Below are positions 12,030 to 23,164 of a stretch of DNA of 64,000 nt, piece by piece. The DNA is from Vigna angularis (lineage: Eukaryota > Streptophyta > Magnoliopsida > Fabales > Fabaceae): positions 26,189,364 to 26,253,363 of the forward strand of contig NC_068977.1 in NCBI RefSeq assembly GCF_016808095.1. Direction: 5' to 3'. The notes under the pieces were generated by a model, which saw nothing but the letters and a program-made list of their open reading frames with translations, was not told where the DNA came from and ran no database searches. A program made the position numbers and the translations under genes. Numbering within the stretch: position 1 is the first letter of the stretch; the number at the start of each line of letters is the position of its first letter.

Positions 12030-14193
12030 ATGGCGTCTATGTCCGTTGAGTTTGTTTCTGGGTCGTCGGGCGGAGTCCGGGAGGGGTCGGCGTGTGGTGA
12101 CAGCAGCGATTCTCTTAGCTCGGTTTCTTCTCATTTTTTGGGGGAGGCGGTTGGATCTTCTGGGGGGGGATCCTGAGTCACCGGTCTCGGGGAACGACCG
12201 GATCTTCCACGGCGTGCCTCTGTTCCTGATCAAGGGCGGTGTTCGTGTAGTCGGGTCGCCCTTCGAGCCGGATGGTTAAGGGATTGTGGCGTCTGAGTTG
12301 GCTCCCGTTGTTCCCAGCCGGTATGCTTCCTGCTATGCTTACCGCAAGGATTTAGAGTGGAGGGTCCGCCGTATCCACATCGTCCGGGATATGGAAGATG
12401 CGAGGTTGATTCTTGCTGGGGTGACTTTATTAAATGAAAGGGTCTTTCATGATGGGCGGTCTAGTCCATATGATTTCTTCTTCATGTACGTGGCCTTCTT
12501 CACCCATCTTTTTATCCGGGTGCCTTTTACTCAGTTTCAAACGGCCGTTCTTCGGGCGGTTAATGTGGCTCCTACGCAGCTGCACCCTAATTCATGGGCG
12601 GCTATACAGGCGTTTGTAGCGATGTGTTCGGCAGTGGGTGTCACCCCGACTGTCCCGGTCTTCTTTTACTATTTCGAAGTCCGCCCTTCTGCTTCTGGCG
12701 GTTGGATATCTTTCACGTCTGTGCGGGACAGGACTCTTTTCCGCCCTTTCTCTGACTCCTTCAAAAATTTTAAACAACATTATTTTAAAATAATCGTTGC
12801 CAAAGCCGGTCTCCATGAGTTTTCTGATGGTGAAGGGAGGCCGCTGTTCCCTTTCTATTGGACGAGGGATCCTCGGCGAATAAGGGCGACTTCTCTCGGG
12901 GATTTGACATCAGCCGACCTAGAGGCCGTGCGCACCATTAACACCCTCCCCCGCCGGATATCCGCCCGTCACTTGGTTGAATGCCTTAGTCTTGAGGATT
13001 GTGGACCAAAGGCGTTCGGTATGGTCCTGTCACATTGGGTGTGTTTGTTTTTCGCATACTGACGTTAATTTTTCTGAATTTCTTTGTTTTTTGCAGAACT
13101 AATGACGACTCCGGGTCCTCGCAAATCCAACTTCCTCACCATCAGGAAGAAGTCCGGGGCGAGCTCGTCGACCGCCCGTCCAACCAGTGTTCCAAAAGTG
13201 CCGCGCCCGCCTCCTGTCGGCGCATCGACTGGACGGGTCCCTCCCACTAACAAGGTTGGAGGTTCAGGAGTGAAGGTTTCGGGTTCCGGTCTCCCGCCTG
13301 AAATTGCTGCCGTCCAGGTAGGTCCAACTTCCGGGGTGGCCAAGACTTCCGCGGATCCTACTCGAAAGAGAAAAGATCCCGCTGCTGAGGGACGTAAAGA
13401 CAAAGAGGGTTCTTCGTCTCGGTCAGCTTCAAAGAAGGCCCGGAAGGATAAGGGCAAAGAGAAGGATCGGGAGAGGGTATTGGCCGTCCCCCTACCTGGT
13501 GGCGTTTTCAGCCCGGAGTTCAGCATGAGCGACCGGGCAAGATTCCACATGAGCTCTTCTCAAAGGGCGCTCATCGAACCCCTCTCTGAGCTGGAGTTAA
13601 CCAACGCCATGTTGGAGATGTCTACCCGGACGTCCGCTTTGGCCTGGTATCTCAGGAATTTTGCTGACCGCCCCGGAGTTGCGGAGGTCCGGGCCGAACT
13701 CGACCGGGAGAAGAAAAACGCAGCCTCCCTTCAGTTGACCCTGGAGCAAATGGTCCTCAACCAAGACGAATATGATAAGAAGATTGAGCAGTTAGAGGCC
13801 GCTCTTGAGAAGGCCAAAAAGGAGGCCGCAGAAGGTTTGACAGCCGCCCGGGGCGAGCGAGAACGTATGGCGGAGGAGGGTCGCCAGCTGAAGGCGGAGG
13901 TTGCCCGCCTAAAGGAGGCTGAAGCCGAGCGTGTCAAGGCAAATGAGGAGCTCACTCTTGAAGTTGCCAAGGCCAAGGAACAAATTGTTGAGCTAGAGTC
14001 AACAATTCTGTTCGAACATGAGGAAGGGTTCAACAAAGCCCTTCGCCAAGTAACTCTTCTGGCGGGTGTCCAGGACCCGTTTTCTCTGGGCGTAGATATA
14101 GAGAAGGATGTTTTCGACGGTGTCCTCGTGGATCTGAATGCCGCCGAGGAAAACGAACCGCCTGTGGAGGCCGCCGCCGGGGGAGACAATTAG
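12030..14193 (+). pseudogene. Antisense PF04195-like transposon gene, disrupted
   Basis: This is an additional gene of the retroelement, opposite in sense to its LTRs. The central part (about 12286-13018) resembles the plant 'putative gypsy type transposon' domain (PF04195), with FTQFQTAVLRAVNVAPTQLH and NSWAAIQAFVAMC as recognisable stretches. A 78-nt GT-AG intron (13019-13096) then joins in frame to a basic, Ser/Lys-rich linker and a long coiled coil rich in E, A, K and R (about 13680-14020), ending TAG at 14191. Two breaks are seen: a frameshift at the eight-G run at 12162-12169 and an in-frame TAA at 12277-12279. The molecular function of this family is unknown. The second half is fully open, so a shorter product from ATG 13102 is possible. 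Confidence 0.7.
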
Positions 14194-14560
14194 ATTTTTC
14201 CTTTTTCGATGTGATGTGTATTTTGTTGCCGCCCGCCCCAACCTCTCGGATTGTCTAAAAGTAGGCCGGGCGGTAGTTTTGTAAATCGGGGCGCGTTTTA
14301 GCGTCAATGATTAATACACAATTATGTTTTCTCACTTTGCATGTCTCTTTTTGTATGTCTTTACTCTTTCCCAGTTTTAATAATGATCCGGCCGGGGTGT
14401 GAGCGGTCCCCGAAGGAACCCTTTGTCGCCGGTCTGGTCTTAATGGGTCGGTGATTGCCGAATGCCGGATTTTGCTACGTGAATGCCGGTCGGCTGATCA
14501 TATTGCCAAAATTGGCCAAGTTATGGACGGTCGCCGTTTTGCTTTCTTGCCCGGCCAAGC
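14194..14560. other. Non-coding spacer of the Tat-type element
   Basis: GC-rich sequence between the antisense gene and the tandem array. It includes motifs resembling the array unit (GCCCGGCCAAGC), and no gene is seen. Confidence 0.55.
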
Positions 14561-15745
14561 TGAGAGTTGTTCTCGTTGGAACACTCTTTTTCACCAGCTT
14601 GGTCTTACTGGACGGACGGTCCTTCGCTTTCATGCCCGGCCAAGCTGAGAGTTGTTCTCGTTGGAACACTCTTTTTCACCAGCTTGGTCTTACTGGGACG
14701 GACGGTCCTTCGCTTTCATGCCCGGCCAATGCTGAGAGTTGTTCTCGTTGGAACACTCTTTTTCACCAGCTTGGTCTTACTAGGACGGACGGTCCTTCGC
14801 TTTCATGCCCGGCCAATGCTGAGAGTTGTTCTCGTTGGAACACTCTTTTTCACCAGCTTGGTCTTACTGGGACGGACGGTCCTTCGCTTTCATGCCCGGC
14901 CAATGCTGAGAGTTGTTCTCGTTGGAACACTCTTTTTCACCAGCTTGGTCTTACTGGGACGGACGGTCCTTCGCTTTCATGCCCGGCCAATGCTGAGAGT
15001 TGTTCTCGTTGGAACACTCTTTTTCACCAGCTTGGTCTTACTGGGACGGACGGTCCTTCGCTTTCATGCCCGGCCAATGCTGAGAGTTGTTCTCGTTGGA
15101 ACACTCTTTTTCACCAGCTTGGTCTTACTGGGACGGACGGTCCTTCGCTTTCATGCCCGGCCAATGCTGAGAGTTGTTCTCGTTGGAACACTCTTTTTCA
15201 CCAGCTTGGTCTTACTGGGACGGACGGTCCTTCGCTTTCATGCCCGGCCAATGCTGAGAGTTGTTCTCGTTGGAACACTCTTTTTCACCAGCTTGGTCTT
15301 ACTGGGACGGACGGTCCTTCGCTTTCATGCCCGGCCAATGCTGAGAGTTGTTCTCGTTGGAACACTCTTTTTCACCAGCTTGGTCTTACTGGGACGGACG
15401 GTCCTTCGCTTTCATGCCCGGCCAATGCTGAGAGTTGTTCTCGTTGGAACACTCTTTTTCACCAGCTTGGTCTTACTGGGACGGACGGTCCTTCGCTTTC
15501 ATGCCCGGCCAATGCTGAGAGTTGTTCTCGTTGGAACACTCTTTTTCACCAGCTTGGTCTTACTGGGACAGACGGTCCTTCGCTTTCATGCCCGGCCAAT
15601 GCTGAGAGTTGTTCTCGTTGGAACACTCTTTTTCACCAGCTTGGTCTTACTGGGACGGACGGTCCTTCGCTTTCATGCCCGGCCAATGCTGAGAGTTGTT
15701 CTCGTTGGAACACTCTTTTTCACCAGCTTGGTCTTACTGGGACGA
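14561..15745. repeat. 87-bp tandem array, about 14 units
   Basis: The marker TGAGAGTTGTTCTCGTTGG begins at 14561, 14646 and 14733, then every 87 bp to 15690. The first two units are slightly variant (85 and 87 bp) and the rest are almost identical. Because 87 is a multiple of three and the unit lacks stops, two long ORFs run through it, but these are a by-product. Such arrays in the 3' region of Tat/Ogre retrotransposons are known seeds of satellite DNA. The last unit runs straight into the truncated LTR. Confidence 0.95.
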
Positions 15746-15753
15746 ACGGTCCT

Positions 15754-16196
15754 TTATGCGGTCGTCCGGTCTTCGTTGGGCGGACGATCGATTATGCGGT
15801 CGCCCGGTCTTTCGTTGGGCAGACGATCCCTTATGCGGACGCCCGGTCTTTCGTTGGGCGGACGCTCGGCATTTCGTGATCTCCATTATTCTGTAGGACA
15901 CTTTTTGTGAGCATGGAGAGTGCGACGCTATCTCGTAGTGATGGGATTCCTTGTGAGTTCTTCAAAGTTTCTCTTAGGCTTGTGGTCGGCGTATCCACCA
16001 AGATGGTTGGACGGCCTCATTAGGGGGCGTCCCTACGTGCGACGCCGGATTCCTGCTAGGTTCAATCCGTACTTACTTGGGCGGCCAAGACTTGGGCGAT
16101 CGAGCATTTGTCTGAGGCGGATATGACATGGGCGTCGTTTGGGCGGCACCGGTCGCCTCAGGGGCGTCCTCTGTACGGCGCCCGGCATCTCCTGGT

Positions 16197-16199
<3 letters not shown>
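15754..16199 (-). repeat. 5' LTR of the Tat-type element, truncated
   Basis: This corresponds base for base to 11266-11711. The other half of the LTR (R/U5 side in minus orientation), the primer-binding site and all of gag-pol are missing. The breakpoint lies against the last 87-bp unit. Confidence 0.85.

Positions 16200-16286
<87 letters not shown>
16200..16286. repeat. (TA)n microsatellite, right flank of the gypsy insertion
   Basis: About 43 TA units directly follow the LTR terminus, then (CA)n. A TSD cannot be distinguished within the repeat. Confidence 0.95.
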
Positions 16287-16294
<8 letters not shown>

Positions 16295-17595
16295 TAATGT
16301 TCTTTAATTATATTATATATTTTTAGTTAAGTTTGAAGTAATTTTATTGAGTATTCACAATACTTCTTCATTTTATTTAATATTTGATTTTTTGTAAACA
16401 AAATAATAATATAATAATGTTATTTTTATCTTTTCATCTTCCTTTTCAATTCTTGAAAGAAAGAAAAAGTGAGTTATTAAGAATTTAAAAGATATTAAGA
16501 AGAAAATGAGTAAGTTTATTAATAAATTGAAACTAAAAAAGAATAGTAGTGGTCACATCATTCCTTAATTGTAAAAATCAAACAAAAAAGTTAAAAGTAA
16601 AAAATATTTAAAACATTTATAAAAAATATTAATAAAATCTCAATTAAGAATTCTAAAAGTTTTCAGATTTTTAATATTTAATTAAACCATTGTATGGAAA
16701 GCATGTATTTTTTTTTCTTTTTCACGTATGACTCTATTTTTATTAGATTTGATTTTTTAAGTTATTATATTTAATTTGGTATATTTTATAATAGTTTTTT
16801 TATTATCTATTAATATATATGTTTAAAAATCATATAAAGGATAAAAACAATTAAAATAATATATAAAAATTAATATAATGAATTTAGGAATTATAATAGT
16901 GTGCAATGTTTTATTGTTACTTGTTTTAACTAATATATAAAAATTATTTATAAAATTTAAAATTAAAAAAATTGCAATCACATCATTTTAGCAAGATTTC
17001 TGTATGCAAATTTTAAAATAATATAAATATAAATAAGTTATTTGGATTAAATTTATTAAATTTAAGAGATAAACTTTACCTCAAAAAAAATGTATATGGA
17101 AGAAGAGCACTATATGTTATAAAAAAAAATCATTGAAATTTATTAATTATTTTTTATTAAGTTAAGGTAAAATGAGATACATTACAATAATTTATTTATC
17201 TTTTTATATATTAACATTAATATCTATTTTAATTTAATATTTTATAATATTTTAACACCATTACAAAACATTATGTTCGGTGGAAATGAAATTAAGTTGT
17301 TGATGTTTTGTGTTGATATGAGAGGGGTTGTGGAGTTTTGGAAAGGATATATGTATTGGATGCTCTATTAAGTTAATAAATCTGATATAGAGAAATAGAG
17401 ATTAGGAGTTATTGTCGTATGAAATTAGTGTATTATTGTTTGATTCAACATGTGCAGTTTTAGGTATTTTGGATCTGATTATTTTGAATTGAAAAATTTT
17501 TGTAATTGTTTATGGCTAGTCTGGGTTGCCACGATGAGGACCACCTGCAACTGAAGTTGCTCTGCTCTGAACATAGGAAGTGTGAGTTTTGAAAA
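16287..17595. other. AT-rich intergenic DNA
   Basis: Low-complexity A/T sequence. No gene, RNA or element boundary could be supported. Confidence 0.55.
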
Positions 17596-17597
17596 TA

Positions 17598-17709
17598 TCC
17601 ATTGCAGACTTATAGTTGTAGTAAAACTTTAAAATTAGGTAAGTTCATTGTGGTTTGAATTCTAAGTCTTGGCATCTCCATTGCAGACTTATAGTTGTAG
17701 TAAAACTTT
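17598..17709. repeat. 33-bp direct duplication (17598-17630 and 17677-17709)
   Basis: TCCATTGCAGACTTATAGTT and the bases following it occur twice, 79 bp apart, perfectly conserved. The origin is not recognised. Confidence 0.8.
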
Positions 17710-19975
17710 CTCTTAAATTTGTTGTTATATTAGATTGTAAATACTGAATACATTTAGTAAATAAATAAGGAAAATTATTATCATGGAGAACAATTCTACA
17801 TGAGAAAAATTCAATAATAGAATAACTTTTGTAATTTAAATTATGTATAAATTTTGAAAACTGATTTTAACTATTTTTTTTCTATAGATACTAATAAGAA
17901 AAAGTGTCAGGTGTAAGAAAAATTGTGCCAAATATTACCTCACATAAGCTATTATAGAAGTGAGTGATTCATGTGCTCTTTTATATATCACACCTTATAT
18001 TTGATGAACTTTGTATCTTTATACAAGTGCTTCTCATTCTTTTGTATATTCAATTCTCTTTGTTCAGTGTTCATTCTTGTTTTGAAGCTACTATATCAAT
18101 ATATAATAGAAATTATATAGATATATTTAAGCACATCTTCCTTTGGAACTATATAAATAATTTTGTAGTAAATAACATTATTATAGCCAAATTATAAAAA
18201 TATGGAACAAAATAAGAAAGAAGTTTTTTTGTTAGAGGGAACACAAAGGTATGAGATGGGGTTGCACATGATATTCTTGATATGGTACGGTCCAACAATG
18301 AGTAAAGTGTAGATTTGGTGTTGAACTCTAACAACCTTTTTTTTGTATTCCCTGCATCGCATATCTTCGGAGAAGTTATTAGTGAGTGTACCATCACTAA
18401 TACACCCAATTGCTGCAAATTTTTAAACCAGAAACATTTTAAATACATTCAATTCGCCTTTGTTGCAGCCTTTGGCTCTCTCATTTCATTCTATTTCAAC
18501 TTTTTTTTTTGTTTTCTCTTTTGTGCTTGGCTCATTTCATTATGTGAAGTTTAGAAGTTGAAACAAGTTCAAATTGATGTATTAAAGTTGTTAGAACTAT
18601 TCATATGATGTTAGAATGACCTCTATGCAATTTAGTATGCCAAACCTATATTTGAGCCATTTTTGGAACTTGCAAAGTGAATCTGAATTGTAGTTCTATT
18701 TTGTGCCTAATTAGAGTTCAAACAAGTGTGTTTTGATGAATTAAGAGTGTTGAAATGGTTAGCAAAGGGTCAGAATGGATTAGGCACAAAATTACTTCTA
18801 AAACCACCAATTTTGAGTCAATTTTAGGAAGTAGAAAGGGATTTTGAGTAGCAGGTTGGTTTTGAGTAAAATTTTAGTTTCCAAATGTTTCAATTCATCA
18901 AACAAAGTTGTTGAAGTGGCTAGTTTTGATCTCGAGCTGCTGTTGTGTAATTTTGAATCTCAAACCACCAATTTTTGGATCTTTGTTTGAGTCCAATTTT
19001 TCCATTTCTTCTGTTTGGCATTTAAACCATGGTTGAACATCTTGCAATTTTATGTCCTTGCAGGAATTTGTTATCAAACTTACAGCCCACTGATAACTCT
19101 CTATATTTGCACATTTTTCTGTGATTAGGAGTCTTTCTTAACTTCTTTTAGTCTTTAATTATTTAGAATTAGGCTAGTTTTAGGTTTTTCTTTAAATTCT
19201 TTAGTTTTATAAAATTGTACTTAGAATTAGGTTTTTAGGAGTTTTTTTTTAGTGTTTGTTCATACATAGGAAATTAGTTTTTTTTTTAAGAATTCTATTC
19301 TTTATTTTTGTTTAGACAGGCTTTTATTTTCTTTAATTTCTGAAATGTTCTTTTATTTAATTGTTGATTGATTTTTTTTTCCGCAGATTTGGGTTTTGGG
19401 CCTTAGTCAATTGGGCGATTTGGTCAACAAAACTATATTGGGCCACTACTACTGCCAATGATGTTGGGCTGCTACTGAATTGGGCTGACAGATTGGAATT
19501 GATGCTGCTACCACAATTGAGCAACTGAGAACGTGCTGGAATTGGGCCGCTTGGGGCGATGATGGTCTGAACTGCCACCATTGGAAGTAATTGAAGCAAT
19601 GGGCCGCTGCATGTGCACATCTTGGGCTTAAGTGAAACGTAGCGTATTGGAGTCTTGGCAGCAGCTGCCTTAGGGGTCCCCTATCTTCATTCTCATTTGC
19701 AAAACACTCGAGCACATTTGGCAGAAAAGCTAGATTCCAGCTAGAGGGGAAAAAAAAAGAAACAAAAGCTAGGGCTTGGGCAGAGTGAAAGAAAGAAGAG
19801 CTTCATGGCTCAAGAGTACTTACTCAGAGACTGAGGCAACCAAAGGCAAAGTGAAGTGGATCTTGTCTAGAGAGGATGACTGGAGCTAAAGTTTAAGAAG
19901 AGAGGAGAAGCGTCCGATCAAAAAGCACGAAGCGTCCAAGTGAAGCAAGGTTCCCCTTTCCCATTTTTTTTCTTT
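17710..19975. other. Non-coding, probably repeat-derived DNA
   Basis: No convincing coding region is seen. The right part (from about 18500) leads into an LTR-like promoter and may be the U3/upstream part of the same decayed repeat. Short ORFs on both strands have no recognisable family. Confidence 0.4.
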
Positions 19976-21190
19976 TTCTCTTTTCTTCTTCAACCCTATA
20001 TAAAGGGGTTTGCTTTTGCCATGTGCACAGACTTTACTTTCACATATACATATATTTTTAGCTTACGTTTTTAGTCTTAGGAATAGATAGAGCGAACGTA
20101 AGAGTTTAGGGTTTTATCACACTTTCGGCTTCGAGTTTCTTGCGTTCTTGCTCGCCTTTTCTTCGGTATATTCTAGTGTAATCCTTGTTTTCTTGTGAAT
20201 AAAATTTCTTTCTTGATGTTTGCATGTGTTGAGCATTTGATAATTTTGTTAGCTTGATTTTTCCATTATTTCTGTGTTCTTGATTGATGATGTGAGAGTC
20301 TTTCTTGTTGTGTTTTGTAAAGAAAAATCTGATTTAGACTCTATAACTCCACACCATTGAAATTCCTTAGGAAATTACATGACTCCACAGTGAGCATGAT
20401 TTACCGAGATGTCTTCTCGAGTTTGGAGATGAGTCTAATGAAATAAAAACACTATAATTTGTATTTTGTTTCTGTTATTTCATTTTGATTAGAGTCTAGT
20501 ATGTTTTAGAGTATATTACATGTTTCAATTGCATTTAGATTAGGTTTTGCATCTGGTGATGATTAAAAACATGAATTAGGAATTGAACTTGCTGTAATTT
20601 GGTATAGTAAGTGGACATTTACCCAATCTAGGTTCTGATTTAGAATTTAAATACCACACAGTAGGTATGATTGTCCAGGATGTCTTCCTGAGTGGTAAAT
20701 GGCTGCTTTTCTACACTAAAATTTGCACTTTTTATTCTGATTCATGATTCCAATCAATCAATCAATCTGTTTCTACTTATTAGTTTAAATGTTTGCTCAT
20801 TTGATTTCAGTTTTATTTGAGAATAATATTGGCATGTTTGTTATTAGCTACCTCTGTTTAGAGTAGGATTTGATGTTTTGATACTGTTATTTTCTTCTTT
20901 TTCATTATATTTCAAATTCTTTATTCTTTTAAACAGATGTTAGTTTAGATTAGTTTCAATTATTTTATTTTAGTTTCATTCATTTAAAACCTGTTTAGTA
21001 GTTAGTAAGTAAATAATTAGTAAATAAATACAAGACTTAACTCTACATTTTAAAACTTAATTCTATTGAGTCCTATGATTGATATTCTGGTTGCCCTATG
21101 CTACATTAGTGGGGACCAGACTTTGTTCTGAGTTTGTGCGACCAATCTCAGTTTAACACCCACCAAATAAAGTCTACTAAAGAGGTGAGT
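19976..21190 (+). repeat. LTR-type retroelement remnant, family shared with 55.8-57.07 kb
   Basis: CCTATATAAAGG (about 19995) is an LTR-like TATA box. The sequence from about 20095 to 21135 resembles the reverse complement of about 57070-55810. Shared landmarks include GACTCCACAGTGAGCATG, GAGATGTCTTCTCGAGT and ACATTAGTGGGGACCAGACT. There is no coding capacity, and the element ends cannot be fixed. Confidence 0.6.
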
Positions 21191-22080
21191 ATTGAATTTG
21201 TTTTATAAATTTGTTGATGTATGTGGTGGTGTTGGTTGATTCTACTTTAAATTAAGTCTAGAAGGTGCAGCTTGGTTTATGCTTTATCCTGGTGGTCATA
21301 TTTTGCTGGAACATGTTCTTTTAGAGGTTTAAGGGTTGATTTTAGGCCCTTTTTGTGGTGTTATGATGCATAATGTATCAACTTATGCTTGTATTTTTCT
21401 TGCTATGTTCTTTTTGATAAAACCATGTTGTATTATTATACTGTTGTACATGCTACTGTTTGGTTGGCTGCCACCTTGCTCTTTTGTATTGGCATGAATG
21501 CTGAGATATTCTAAAGTTTGTGAGGTGTGTGAAGATATACTTCTTTCCCTACTTCATAAAGCCGAGTGATATTTTGTATTGGCATGAAGAATTGATTCTT
21601 GACACAATTTCTTGAAATCACTACTAAAACCTCAAAATGACTACTAGAAATGCACTAGAATGGTCAAATTTTGTAAACTACACTAAACTAGCCTAAGTAA
21701 CTTCAAAGAAATTGTCCTAACAAGTTTAGAATGGTAAAACCTAGCTAATTAGAAACTCACACTACAAAAACAATCTAGAACTCAAAATATGAAACCCTAA
21801 AACCTAAAACTAGTTACTAGAATAGGCTAAAAGTAGTCATAATGCATAGTGTATTAAAGTACTAACCAAAACAGTAAATAAACTATCTACACAAGTTTTA
21901 AAACATAAAAGAAAGATAAAAATGAGGGCACAATTCGAAAATACAAAGAAATACTAGATTTACTATTGAGGACCTAAAATTACACTACTTAAAACCTAAA
22001 AGTGTACTAAATAGGTGACAATTTCGAAATTGACCTAAAGAAACCTAAAAATGTGTAATGTTCTTATCATAACAAGTTTT
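21191..22080. other. Non-coding DNA upstream of the CACTA fragment
   Basis: A/T-rich, with many short CTAAAACC-like stretches at 21600-22040. It probably includes intronic or untranslated parts of the decayed CACTA transposon. No gene is supported. Confidence 0.4.
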
Positions 22081-22082
22081 CT

Positions 22083-22154
22083 ACGAGACTTTCACAAGTT
22101 ACGAGACTTTCACAAGTTACGAGACTTTCACAAGTTACGAGACTTTCACAAGTT
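22083..22154. repeat. 18-bp tandem repeat, four units
   Basis: ACGAGACTTTCACAAGTT is repeated four times without change, immediately before the transposase fragment. Confidence 0.95.
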
Positions 22155-22604
22155 AGATCCGAACATGGGTAAGCTCAAACACCGGATGATGCAAGTAATG
22201 AGGAGGACGACATCCGTAGGACACAATGCTTGGTCAATGTCGTTGGTGGGAAGAAAAAGGGACGAGTGTATGGTGTAGGACAACTTGCTGCAAACTATAC
22301 AGCATCAAGAGGAGGTACTCTGAAGCACCAACCTTCTTCTTCCACCACTACTGCTGACAAGACCATCGAGCACTTGACACAACTACTACAACGTGACCAG
22401 GAAAATCGTGATTTGAGAGAAAATTACAGTGACTTGAAAAACGAGTTTACAAACTTCAAGTCCCTGGTCATGAGCGCGCTGCCTGATGCTTCAAACATTC
22501 ATTCCACCGTCCCTCCGACCCAGCCACGACCCTTCCCGTCACCCGTCGTCCCTCAGCAGCCCACATCAGTCCAGCCAACACTAGTCCAACCATCTATAGA
22601 GTAG
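22155..22604 (+). pseudogene. CACTA (En/Spm) plant transposase C-terminal fragment
   Basis: The stretch VVGGKKKGRVYGVGQLAANY is characteristic of the plant transposase (Ptta/En/Spm, PF03004-type) protein carried by CACTA elements. Next come a Ser/Thr-rich segment, a short coiled coil (TIEHLTQLLQRDQENRDLRE) and a Pro-rich tail ending TAG at 22602. The upstream part (about 22155-22235) continues in another frame, so there is at least one frameshift, and the N-terminal bulk is absent. The 3' CACTA subterminal repeats follow at 22955-23072. Confidence 0.7.
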
Positions 22605-23072
22605 TAAGATGATGAAGATCATTCTGATGATGACTATGTAGAATATTAGTTTTATTTTGTTATTGAACATAGTTGTTAAAACATTTGGATGTTAGAACAT
22701 TATGTTTCATGTCTAGATGATAGGTTTTATGTTTCATGTTTCATTTATAAATAAAAGTTCTTAAATTTGAAGAATACAAATGATGTTATATTGTTGTTTT
22801 TGTCATTAATGATTGAATGATTTTGGGATGCATATTATGGAGGTCTATATGTGGTTTGAAAATATTATGTAGGTCTGTCTATACTGTGAACATTTTATGT
22901 AGGTTTGTTTGGTTGGATAAAAAATAAAAATATGACTTAGGTTTGCCTAGATGATACCGAAGGCTTTCGCCCTTCGGTAATTACCGAAGGCCAAAGACCA
23001 TCAGTTACTGTTAGCGATAAGGGATTTACCGACGGATTATGACCTTCGGTAATGCCCTTCTTTTTTGTAAGT
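22605..23072 (+). mobile_element. 3' end of the decayed CACTA element with subterminal repeats
   Basis: At 22955-23060 CCGAAGG/CCTTCGGTAA motifs recur in both orientations. They are followed by a T-run and TGTAAGTG, which resembles a mutated CACTA terminus (TTTTTTGTAGTG type). No matching 5' end was found, so the element is 5'-truncated or rearranged. Confidence 0.55.
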
Positions 23073-23164
23073 GTTGTGTGAACTATTGTGAATGTGTTGT
23101 GTGAACTATTGTGAATGTGTTGTGTGAACTATTGTGAATGTGTTGTGTGAATTATTATGAATGG
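23073..23164. repeat. 23-bp tandem repeat, four units
   Basis: GTGTTGTGTGAACTATTGTG plus AAT is repeated four times. The last unit has two changes. It starts at the end of the CACTA remnant. Confidence 0.9.

Larger units (their letters stand above)
10760..16199 (-). mobile_element. Deleted Tat-lineage Ty3/gypsy retrotransposon derivative
   Basis: In minus orientation the order is a truncated 5' LTR (15754-16199), an 87-bp tandem array (14561-15745), an antisense gene (12030-14193), a G-rich polypurine tract and a complete 3' LTR (10760-11711). Orientation is set by the LTR TATA box (complement CTATAAATAC, 10987-10996) and the polypurine tract, both on the minus strand. Tat elements are known for extra, often antisense, ORFs and tandem repeats between pol and the 3' LTR. 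The primer-binding site, gag and pol are absent. The shared 446 bp of the two LTRs look identical, so the copy is young. It is GC-richer than its surroundings. Confidence 0.72.

Noticed and set aside
14455..15910. Two long overlapping ORFs (447-474 codons) of perfect 29-residue repeats
   Set aside because: They result from an 87-bp stop-free tandem unit. Both frames are open at once and neither has an unrelated conserved domain or start context.
10760..16199. Plus-strand orientation for the gypsy derivative, based on the direction of its gene
   Set aside because: The LTR TATA box, the G-rich polypurine tract next to 11711 and similarity of layout to other Tat LTRs all indicate minus orientation. 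The gene is antisense.
16033..16326. Poly-(Ile-Tyr) ORFs
   Set aside because: They are translations of the (TA)n microsatellite.
22083..22154. CRISPR-like array
   Set aside because: The 18-bp units are directly contiguous without spacers, and the DNA is plant nuclear. It is an ordinary tandem repeat.
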